Below, one piece after another: positions 8,960 through 17,208 of a stretch of 46,057 nt of DNA. The position numbers were made by a program, and so were the translations under genes. The DNA comes from Verrucomicrobiales bacterium (GTDB lineage Bacteria > Verrucomicrobiota > Verrucomicrobiia > Limisphaerales > UBA9464). Below the pieces are notes generated by a model. It did not search any database. It had not been told where the DNA came from and was given only the letters and a program-made list of their open reading frames with translations. Each line of letters starts with the position of its first letter. Position 1 is the first letter of the stretch. The stretch spans positions 1 to 46,057 of the forward strand of contig JAIXXC010000321.1 in NCBI GenBank assembly GCA_027490985.1, written 5' to 3'.

Positions 8960-10144
8960 TCACCGGGCGGCCCCCTGGGGCGGGACCCCCGCGGCTTCTT
9001 GAGGCTGGACCGGCTGCCCCGGGAACAGCACGCGGAGGGTGCCGTTGACCACCACCCGATCGGTCGACTGCAACCCGGATTGGATCACCCGCTTGCCCTG
9101 GACCAGCGGCCCCGGCACCACGAATCGCTTCTCCACCGTGTTCGACGACGACACCGTGTAGGCGAACTTCAGGCTCTGCTCGGTGCCGATCACCGAATCG
9201 GGCACCACCAGCGCCGAACCGGCGGGACCGGCCGGAACACTGAGTCGGACGAAGAGTCCGGGCACGAAGCGTTCCTCGGGATTGGCCAGCAGCACACGGA
9301 ACATCAGGCTGCCCGTGTCGCGGTCCAACCGGGTGTCGAACGAGTCCACCACGCCCTCGTGGGGAAAGCCTTCTTCATCGGCCAGGCCCATCCGCACCCG
9401 GATGCGCCCCTGCTCATCGGTCGGCAGCCGCTTTTCGGCCCGGAACCGGTTGATCCGCAACAGAACCGCTTCATCCAGATCGGCGTAGACGTACACCGGG
9501 TCGATGGACACCACGGTCGTCAGCAGGGTGTTCATGCCGTCCATGCCCGACACATTGTTGCCCAGCGTCATCAGAGCCCGACCGACGCGGCCGTCGATCG
9601 GCGATCGGATCTGGGTGTAGTCGAGATTGAGTCGGGCCGTCTCGAGATTGGCCATGGCCGCGGCCAAGGCGGCCTTGGATTCGCCCTGTCGGGTGACCCG
9701 CTGGTCGGCTCCCTCGACCGAAATCGCCTGGGTCTTGAGCATCTGCTCGGCGCGACCCGCCTCGCGATCCGCCGACGCCAGGCGGACCCGGGCCGCCTCG
9801 ACCTCGGCCTCGGCCCGTTGCACCGCAGCGGCGAACGGACGGGGGTCGATCACGAAGAGCACCTGACCCTTGCGGACGGTCTGGCCGGCCTGGAACCGCA
9901 CTTCCGTCAGGTACCCGGAAACCCGGGGGCGGATCTCGACCGATTCCACGGCATCGATGCGCCCGCTCAGGGTCTCCGTCGGAGTGAACGGGATGGACTC
10001 GGGCCGGGCCACCGTCACCACCACCGGCGCCGCGGCCGTGGCCGCGGGTGTCTGGGAATTGCCCGGGGAGCATCCGGTGACCCAGCGGGCCACGAGCAGG
10101 ATGACAACCCAGGGAGCAAGGGAAGAACGCGGGAACGGATTCAT
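8960..10144 (-). CDS. efflux RND transporter periplasmic adaptor subunit (AcrA-like lipoprotein)
   Basis: Lipobox-like VTGCSPG; SGRIDAVESVEIRPRVSGYLTEVRFQAGQTVRKGQVLFVIDPRPF; TQIRSPIDGRVGRA. Confidence 0.95.
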   Translation of the reverse strand: MNPFPRSSLAPWVVILLVARWVTGCSPGNSQTPAATAAAPVVVTVARPESIPFTPTETLSGRIDAVESVEIRPRVSGYLTEVRFQAGQTVRKGQVLFVIDPRPFAAAVQRAEAEVEAARVRLASADREAGRAEQMLKTQAISVEGADQRVTRQGESKAALAAAMANLETARLNLDYTQIRSPIDGRVGRALMTLGNNVSGMDGMNTLLTTVVSIDPVYVYADLDEAVLLRINRFRAEKRLPTDEQGRIRVRMGLADEEGFPHEGVVDSFDTRLDRDTGSLMFRVLLANPEERFVPGLFVRLSVPAGPAGSALVVPDSVIGTEQSLKFAYTVSSSNTVEKRFVVPGPLVQGKRVIQSGLQSTDRVVVNGTLRVLFPGQPVQPQEAAGVPPQGAAR

Positions 10145-10302
10145 GGAAAATCGGACCACCGGAGGAGACGAAAGGCTGGAGAGCTCGACGGCGGACCTTT
10201 GCCGCCGGGGGAATCAACCGTGCCTGGGCTGCCACGCAAGTCAAACAACACCCGTTCAACCCGTCCGTGGAACGGAACACGGGGCTTGGGCATCGCTCGG
10301 GG

Positions 10303-11112
10303 TCATCGGGGTTTCACCGTGTCCAGCCATGCCTTGAGTTCGGCCGGGTGATCGGTCTGGACCCCATCGACGCCCAGACCCAGGAAGCGCTCCCAATATC
10401 CGGGCCGCTCGTCCGGACGCTGGATATCGGGCCAGACTCGGATGCCCAGATCCCGACACCAGTCGACAAACTGACGGGACGGAGCCTGATCCACCACCTC
10501 CGGTCGGTATTGGGACACGAACTGACGGAGCGCCTCCTCATCCCGGACCGCCTCGGCCGGCGGACTCAGAATCAACCGCACCCCGGGCAACGCCTTGCGC
10601 CACCGCACCGCACCGCCCGGGTGGTCATAGACCCATACCCGGGATTCCATGCCCACCTGCTTGAGGATGCGCACCACATCGGCCGGGTCGCCCGCCTTGA
10701 AATCCAGATACACCTGAATGCGCCCCCGACAGGTCTCCAGCGCCTCTTGCAGGCGTGGGATGCGCGATGGCACCGCGTTCGTTCGCGCTTTGTCGGCCAC
10801 CTTCAGTGCCGACAACTCCGACCAGGTCTTCTCCGAAACCCGCCCCTTCCCGTCGGTCATCCGATCGACCGTCGCATCGTGCATGAGCAAGTACTGCCCA
10901 TCACGGGAGCGACGCACATCCATCTCCACCAAGTCTGCGCCCGCCCGAATCGCGCCTTCGATGGCCTCCAGAGTGTTCTCGTGATTTCGGACATGTTCCC
11001 CGCGATGGGCCACCACCATCCAGCGCAAGGCACCGGGCAACGAATTGACCGGCCGATCCGCCGCCCAAGCCACTGCCATCAATACAAGCCCTACCATCAC
11101 TGCCCGAGTCAT
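10303..11112 (-). CDS. glycerophosphodiester phosphodiesterase family protein
   Basis: VVAHRGEHVRNHENTLEAIEGAIRAGADLVEMDVRRSRDGQYLLMHDATVDRMTDGKGRV; GDPD signature; signal peptide. Confidence 0.93.
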   Translation of the reverse strand: MTRAVMVGLVLMAVAWAADRPVNSLPGALRWMVVAHRGEHVRNHENTLEAIEGAIRAGADLVEMDVRRSRDGQYLLMHDATVDRMTDGKGRVSEKTWSELSALKVADKARTNAVPSRIPRLQEALETCRGRIQVYLDFKAGDPADVVRILKQVGMESRVWVYDHPGGAVRWRKALPGVRLILSPPAEAVRDEEALRQFVSQYRPEVVDQAPSRQFVDWCRDLGIRVWPDIQRPDERPGYWERFLGLGVDGVQTDHPAELKAWLDTVKPR

Positions 11113-11240
11113 CGTAAAAGCCTGACCGATCCCCGCCTCCGAGCCCAGCCCAGAGCCCAGTCACCCCCGCTCACAGAGATCTGGCAGGGATCGACTCTCA
11201 GACAGCCACCCATCCCCAACCATTGCACAGAATGGTGGTA

Positions 11241-11358
11241 GCGGGAATGGGCCGGAGCAAGCATTGGAAGCGATCACCTCAATCCCTCGTGCACAGCGCG
11301 AAAGCCCCATCCTCCCCCGAAGCTTCCCTGCGAGCGCAGGACCGATCCTGCGGAGCCC
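11241..11358 (+). repeat. Solo diverged copy of the dispersed repeat family
   Basis: GCGGGAATGGGCCGGAGCAAGCATTGGAAGCGATCACC...GCACAGCGCGAAAGCCCC...GAAGCTTCCCTGCGAGCGCAGGACCGATCCTGCGGAGCCCACCC matches units at 273-723 and 13152-13385. Confidence 0.9.
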
Positions 11359-11499
11359 ACCCCAGAGCCTCGCCCCCGGGTATCGTCCGCAGCACTGATT
11401 CCCGAAGAATCTGCTCTGCACTGCAGATCAATGAATGACCAGGCCCTTGATTTACTTCTTGGGCCAACTGATGAACTGCCAAATAACAGACCCCACCGG

Positions 11500-12963
11500 A
11501 TGCATCCTGTTTTCAACCGATTGCTCGTTCACTTGTTTCTGTTCAGCACTGCAATCAGTGCCCTCTGGATGCTGTTTCCCTGTGTAACGGCACAAGCCGA
11601 GATCGTCGTGATTCGCCCGATTCCGACGCCTGGACCCGTCGACAATCCGCTCAAAGGATTCGTGCCTTATGCCCGAAAAGGTTCCGAATTTCCCCATTCC
11701 CTAGAATTCGAATACTTGTCGCTTTCGACCCTCATGGTCGGACCGAACCAGTTCGACTGGCGCCCACTCGACACATTGCTGGACAGCGTCGCCTCACGGG
11801 GTTGTCAGACGGTTTTTCGTGTTTGGGTGGAGTATCCCGGCAAACCCAGCGGAGTACCCGCATGGTTGGTGTCTGACGGCCTCAGAATCCGCACCTGGAC
11901 CAACATCAACAAAAACACGCTGGCCGGCTCAAAACAGGTGCCACCCGAAGTCCATCACACCCCAGATTACGAAGACGGGCGGTTGCGGGAGGCCATCAAG
12001 CGATTCATTGCGGCCCTGGGGCGACGCTACGACGGAGACACGCGCATCGGCTTCATCACGGCGGGATTGCTGGGAGCGTGGGGAGAATGGCACACCCATC
12101 CGCACGCCGAATGGTTTGCGTCCAAGGCAGTTCAATCAGAGGTGATGGACGCCTACGAGACAGCCTTCCGTCAGACGCAGGTTCTGCTGCGATATCCAGC
12201 GGGCCAAAACCACAAGACGCACGCCTCCAATATCGGTCGGCGCTTTGGCTACCACGATGATTCGTTCGCTTGGGCTACACTGGGGACCGGACCCGGTAAA
12301 CCAGACTGGGTCTTTAGGGCACGTTTGCAAAGCATGGGCGCCGACGGCTTGAACCGATGGAAAACGGCACCGATCGGCGGTGAGATCCGACCTGAACTCT
12401 GGCCCTGCCTATGGAGAGACTCAGGTTGTAGCACAGGACAGGACTTTGCTCAGTGTGTCGCCGAGACTCACGCATCTTGGTTGATGGATTCCAGCACCTC
12501 GCGCCCGATGACGCCTGAGGAGCGCGGAAGGGCAATCACAGCCGCTAGCAGCCTTGGCTATGAATTTGAAGTCGTTGAAGCCGTGCTGGAAACATTCCCT
12601 AAAAAAATCCGCGCTCGAATCACGCTGCGCAACCGCGGTGTTGCCCCGTTTTACGCCGATTGGCCCATTTGGCTTCAGATAGTACCCACCGAGGGCGCCA
12701 CGGTGGAGTCTATCCTTCCGCTGTCACTGGCCTCCTTGATGCCCGGAGAAACCCAATCGGAAGAGGCAACGCTCCCGTTGGATTCCAGGTCCCAAGGAAA
12801 CCACACACTCCGCTTGAGAGTTCCCAATCCCATGAAGAATGGCCGCCCGCTCCGCTTCGCCAATCAATGGACTCCTGTGGATCCAGATGGATGGATGACA
12901 CTGACCACTATTGGGAGACCATCAAAGATTCCTGACACCTCAGGCTCCAAGCCCGGACGATGA
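11500..12963 (+). CDS. DUF4832-like / putative glycoside-hydrolase-like secreted protein
   Basis: VDNPLKGFVPYARKG...FEYLSLSTLMVGPNQFDW...FRVWVEYPGKPSGVPAWLV...GAWGEWHTHPHAEW...ITLRNRGVAPFYADWPIWL; signal peptide after MHPVFNRLL. Start chosen internal to the 11431 ORF. Confidence 0.7.
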   Translation: MHPVFNRLLVHLFLFSTAISALWMLFPCVTAQAEIVVIRPIPTPGPVDNPLKGFVPYARKGSEFPHSLEFEYLSLSTLMVGPNQFDWRPLDTLLDSVASRGCQTVFRVWVEYPGKPSGVPAWLVSDGLRIRTWTNINKNTLAGSKQVPPEVHHTPDYEDGRLREAIKRFIAALGRRYDGDTRIGFITAGLLGAWGEWHTHPHAEWFASKAVQSEVMDAYETAFRQTQVLLRYPAGQNHKTHASNIGRRFGYHDDSFAWATLGTGPGKPDWVFRARLQSMGADGLNRWKTAPIGGEIRPELWPCLWRDSGCSTGQDFAQCVAETHASWLMDSSTSRPMTPEERGRAITAASSLGYEFEVVEAVLETFPKKIRARITLRNRGVAPFYADWPIWLQIVPTEGATVESILPLSLASLMPGETQSEEATLPLDSRSQGNHTLRLRVPNPMKNGRPLRFANQWTPVDPDGWMTLTTIGRPSKIPDTSGSKPGR

Positions 12964-13141
12964 TTTGCGGGGCTCAAAACCAGTAACTCCAATGGAATTC
13001 GGGCAACCCCTCCTCTCTCAATCGGGCGATTCAGAAACAACCCATGTCCCACCGGGATCGGTCAGTCGCCGACCACCGCATCCAAAAAGCCGCGCACCAA
13101 CAGGTCTTACGCTGGTAGACCTCCCACAAGCATCGACACCG

Positions 13142-13385
13142 CCAAGCGGCAGCGGGATCGGGCCGGAGCGAGCATTGGAAGCGATCAAACCCCTCCCTCG
13201 CGCACAGCGCGAAAGCCCTTCCTCACCCGAGCTTCCTCAGCGAGCGCCCACACAATCACGCCAAGCGGAGCGGGATCGGGCCGGAGCGAGCATTGGAAGC
13301 GATCAAACCCCTCCCTCGCGCACAGCGCGAAAGCCCTTCCTCCCCCGAGCTTCCTCAGCGAGCGCAGGACCGATCCCGCGGAGCG
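13142..13385 (+). repeat. Two tandem copies (period ~118 bp) of the dispersed repeat family
   Basis: CCAAGCGG(C/-)AGCGGGATCGGGCCGGAGCGAGCATTGGAAGCGATCAAACCCCTCCCTCGCGCACAGCGCGAAAGCCCTTCCTC repeated; GCGGGATCGG at 13152 and 13270. Confidence 0.95.
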
Positions 13386-13446
13386 CCCCCATTTGACGGG
13401 ACGCTTTCTTATTCCAGCCTGCATCCGTAGCCTGTCCCTCATCACC

Positions 13447-15615
13447 ATGAAGCTCGGTTTAGCCCATTGTCTTGGTTGGCTGTTGGCCTTCGCGGCCATG
13501 GCTACAGGCATGGCTGGCGAACCCGAGACCCGGTATCTTCAGGAAGTCAAACCGCTGCTGACCCGAGCCTGCGTCTCCTGTCATGGCCCCGATCACCCAA
13601 AGGCTGAACTCCGCCTCGACACCGCAGCGGGCGCCCTGAAAGGCGGAGAATCCGGACCTGCCATCGTCCCCGGAAAAACCTCTGAGAGCCTGCTGATACA
13701 AGTCCTAGACGGAACCCATCCAGAGATCGAACGGATGCCCTACCACAGGCCTCCGCTTCAAACTCCTGAAATCGAAACCCTCCGCCGTTGGATCGCAGAC
13801 GGAGCCCTCGCTCCCGCCCAAGAAGTCCCAGGCGTGTTCGTCCACTGGTCCTTCATCCCACCCCAACGTCCACCAACGCCCCGAACCGCCGACCCACATC
13901 ATCCGATCGACGCCTTCATCGGCGACACCTTGCAACGCCTCCGCATTCGACCCTCAGCCCCAGCCGACTCCGCCACCTGGTTGCGCCGGGTCCATCTCGA
14001 TCTCATCGGCCTGCCCCCCGAACCCGAGGTCGCCGCCCGATTCGTTACCGCCGACAGCCCGACCGAACGCGACCGCATCATCGAACATCTGCTCGCTTCA
14101 CCCCACCACGGAGAACGCTGGGGCCGCTGGTGGCTCGACGTCGCCCGGTATGCCGACTCCAACGGCTACAGCGTCGATGCCCCTCGGTCCATGTGGCCCT
14201 ACCGCGATGGCGTCGTTGCGGCCTTCAACGCCGATCAACCCTTCGATCAATTCCTCATCGAGCAGCTCGCCGGAGACCTCCTGTCCCAGGCCACCGTGGC
14301 TCAGCGCGTGGCCACCGGATTCCACCGCAACACCCAGATCAACCAAGAGGGCGGCATTGATCCCGAACAATTCCGCATTGAATCGGTGTTCGACCGCGTG
14401 GCCACCACCGGATCGGCCTTGCTCGGCCTGAGCGTCGGATGCGCCCAGTGCCACGACCACAAGTTCGACCCCATTTCCCACCGCGACTACTACGGCCTAT
14501 TCGCCATTTTTAACGATCAGGACGAACCCACCCTGACGATCGAAGGGCTCCCCTCTGGCATCAATGAACCCAAAGCAAAGTCTCCGGAATGGGCTACCAC
14601 GTTGGTCTTGAGCGAGCGCCCTCAACCGCGCGAAACCCGGCGCTTCATCCAGGGAGATTTCACACGCCCCGCCGAACCGGTGCCGCCGGCGACGCCCCGG
14701 GTGCTGCCCCCGCTGCCTCCCAAAAACGGCCGGTACACACGCCTCGACCTGGCCCGATGGCTGGTCGCCGACGAACACCCCCTCACGGCCCGAGTGATCG
14801 TCAATCGCGTGTGGCAGCAGTATTTCGGACGCGGCCTCGTGGAGACCGAGAACGACTTCGGCACCCAAGGCACCCCGCCCACCCACCCGGAACTGCTCGA
14901 TTGGCTGGCGGTCGAATTCCGGGACTCCGGATGGAGCCTCAAGCACTTGCATCGATGCATCGTGAAGTCGGCCACCTACGGGCAATCTTCCGTCGCACGG
15001 CCCGACCTGAACGACCTCGACCCGCTCAATCGGTGGCTGGCCCGGCAGAACCGCCTCCGCCTCGATGCCGAACTCATCCGCGACGTCGCTCTGGCCGCGT
15101 CCGGCCAGCTCGACTCCGCGCTGGGTGGCCCCCCGGTTCAACCCCCGCAGCCCGCCGGCCTCGGTGCCTTCACGCAGGCCAACCGGGACTGGGTGCCGAG
15201 CGGCGGCGGGCAGCGTGTCCGACGCGCACTCTACACCCGGATCCAAAGGGCCACGCTGCATCCGGCACTCGCCGTCTTTGACGCCCCAGACACCTTCACG
15301 ACTTGCACCCGCCGCCTGCGGAGCAACACCCCGTTGCAGGCGCTGACGTTGCTCAATGACACCCAGTTCCATGAACTGGCCCTGCACATCGCCCGCCAAA
15401 TGGCCTCCGCACAGGGAGCGGATGCCGATCGGATCGCCGCCGGATTCCTCCGATGCACCGCACGGCGTCCGGCACCCGAGGAATCACAGCGCCTCCTGCG
15501 CCTGCTCCGCGAAGAGCGGTCGTCCGGTGGACCCGACCGAGCCCCAACCGAGGCCGGATGGCTCGCCGTGGCCCGCGTGCTGCTCAACCTCGACGAAACC
15601 ATCACTCGGGAGTGA
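13447..15615 (+). CDS. DUF1549/DUF1553 (PSD1, planctomycete-type cytochrome c) domain protein
   Basis: Signal peptide; VKPLLTRACVSCHGPDHPKAELRLD; WLRRVHLDLIGLPPEPE; WWLDVARYADSNGYSVDAPRSMWPYRD; VGCAQCHDHKFDPISHRDYYGLFAIFND; RVIVNRVWQQYFGRGLVETENDFGTQG. Confidence 0.94.
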   Translation: MKLGLAHCLGWLLAFAAMATGMAGEPETRYLQEVKPLLTRACVSCHGPDHPKAELRLDTAAGALKGGESGPAIVPGKTSESLLIQVLDGTHPEIERMPYHRPPLQTPEIETLRRWIADGALAPAQEVPGVFVHWSFIPPQRPPTPRTADPHHPIDAFIGDTLQRLRIRPSAPADSATWLRRVHLDLIGLPPEPEVAARFVTADSPTERDRIIEHLLASPHHGERWGRWWLDVARYADSNGYSVDAPRSMWPYRDGVVAAFNADQPFDQFLIEQLAGDLLSQATVAQRVATGFHRNTQINQEGGIDPEQFRIESVFDRVATTGSALLGLSVGCAQCHDHKFDPISHRDYYGLFAIFNDQDEPTLTIEGLPSGINEPKAKSPEWATTLVLSERPQPRETRRFIQGDFTRPAEPVPPATPRVLPPLPPKNGRYTRLDLARWLVADEHPLTARVIVNRVWQQYFGRGLVETENDFGTQGTPPTHPELLDWLAVEFRDSGWSLKHLHRCIVKSATYGQSSVARPDLNDLDPLNRWLARQNRLRLDAELIRDVALAASGQLDSALGGPPVQPPQPAGLGAFTQANRDWVPSGGGQRVRRALYTRIQRATLHPALAVFDAPDTFTTCTRRLRSNTPLQALTLLNDTQFHELALHIARQMASAQGADADRIAAGFLRCTARRPAPEESQRLLRLLREERSSGGPDRAPTEAGWLAVARVLLNLDETITRE

Positions 15616-15632
15616 CCCAACCCGCCGCCGCC

Positions 15633-17111
15633 ATGGAAAACCACCCCCTCCCTCAATCGCTGCAAGACCTGACCCGAAGGCACTTCTTCGGCCGCTGCGC
15701 CCTGGGATTGGGCAACTTGGCACTGGCCTCGATGCTGACCGACGGACAGGCGGCCCCCGTGCCGGCCGGCGTTCCGCCCACCGTTCCAAAGGCCGACGAA
15801 CCGCTGAAGCCCCGGAGCACCCATCATCCGGCCCGGGCCAAAAGCATCATCTACCTGTTCATGGCCGGCGGCCCGAGCCAACTCGAACTCTTCGACGCCA
15901 AGCCGAGGCTCAACCAACTCAGCGGCCACCCCATTCCCGACTCGTTCCTCGAGGGCAAGCGCTTCGCCTTCATGGACTCGTCCTTCAAGAACAAGTCCAC
16001 CCTCTTGGGCACCAAGCGCACCTTCCGCCAATACGGCCAATCCGGGGCCACCGTCAGCGACCTGCTGCCCTACACCGCGGGCATCGTCGACGACATCGCC
16101 CTGGTGAAGACCTGCGCGACCAACCTGTTCAATCACGCCCCGGCCAAGCTCTTCATGAACACCGGCAGCGGGCAGTTCGGACGGCCGAGCATGGGCTCGT
16201 GGGTGACTTACGGCATCGGCAGCCAGTCGCGCGACCTGCCGGGGTTCGTGGTGCTCCAGAGCGGACCTCGCGGGCCTCGGGGCGGAGCCGTCAACTGGTC
16301 GAGCGGATTTCTGCCGACCAGCCACCAGGGGGTTCCGTTGCGGGGCTCCGGCGATCCGATCCTGAACCTGGGCCGGCCCGGGGGCATCAGTGCCGCATCG
16401 CAGCGCCGCACCCTCGACGCGCTCGGCGAGCTCAACCTGCGGCGGGCGGCCGAGACCGGCGACCCCGAGATCGCCACGCGCATCGCCAGCTACGAGATGG
16501 CCTACCGGATGCAGTCGAGCGCCCCGGAACTCACCGATTTGCGCGGCGAAACCGACGCCACGCTGGCGCTCTACGGCTGCACCCGCGACACCCCGAGCTT
16601 CGCCCGCAACTGCCTGCTGGCCCGGCGACTGGTGGAACGCGGCGTCCGCTTCGTGCAACTCTACCACACCAACTGGGACTCCCACGGAGGCCCCGGCGAG
16701 ACCCTCGAGAACGACCTCGAGAAGGTGGCCCATCAGGTGGATCAGGGGTGCGCGGCCTTGATCAAGGACCTCAAGTCCCGCGGACTGCTCGACGACGTGC
16801 TGGTGGTCTGGGGCGGCGAATTCGGGCGCACCCCCATGGGCGAAACCCGCGAGAAGACCGGCCGCAACCACCACATCGACGCCTTCACCATGTGGTTTGC
16901 CGGCGCAGGCATTCGGACCGGCCAGGTGCTGGGCGAGACCGACGAACTCGGCTTCAACCCGGTCTCCGACCGCGCCCATGTGCATGACATCCATGCCACC
17001 CTGCTCCACCTGCTGGGCCTCGACCACCAGCGCCTGACCTTCCGTTTCCAGGGCCGCGACTTCCGACTCACCGACATCCATGGCAAGTTGCTGCACAAGC
17101 TCATGACCTGA
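15633..17111 (+). CDS. DUF1501 domain-containing protein (Tat-like signal)
   Basis: TRRHFFGRCALGLGNLALASML (twin-Arg); SIIYLFMAGGPSQLELFDAKPRL; SWVTYGIGSQSRDLPGFVVL; NCLLARRLVERGVRFVQLYHTNWDSHGG; VWGGEFGRTPMGE. Confidence 0.95.
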   Translation: MENHPLPQSLQDLTRRHFFGRCALGLGNLALASMLTDGQAAPVPAGVPPTVPKADEPLKPRSTHHPARAKSIIYLFMAGGPSQLELFDAKPRLNQLSGHPIPDSFLEGKRFAFMDSSFKNKSTLLGTKRTFRQYGQSGATVSDLLPYTAGIVDDIALVKTCATNLFNHAPAKLFMNTGSGQFGRPSMGSWVTYGIGSQSRDLPGFVVLQSGPRGPRGGAVNWSSGFLPTSHQGVPLRGSGDPILNLGRPGGISAASQRRTLDALGELNLRRAAETGDPEIATRIASYEMAYRMQSSAPELTDLRGETDATLALYGCTRDTPSFARNCLLARRLVERGVRFVQLYHTNWDSHGGPGETLENDLEKVAHQVDQGCAALIKDLKSRGLLDDVLVVWGGEFGRTPMGETREKTGRNHHIDAFTMWFAGAGIRTGQVLGETDELGFNPVSDRAHVHDIHATLLHLLGLDHQRLTFRFQGRDFRLTDIHGKLLHKLMT

Positions 17112-17208
17112 TCCGAAAGCCTTCAGTTCCGGGTCCATCATCGACCCACGCCAAAGTTTTGTTTTCCATCTCCGCATCGATCGACTAGCACCCCAATTTC
17201 ACCACTGC

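Noticed and set aside
7180-9048. 622-aa + strand ORF
   Set aside because: Antisense to the RND permease; no recognisable motifs.
15356-16987. 543-aa + strand ORF
   Set aside because: Out-of-frame overlap with the DUF1549 and DUF1501 genes; Arg/Pro/His-rich.
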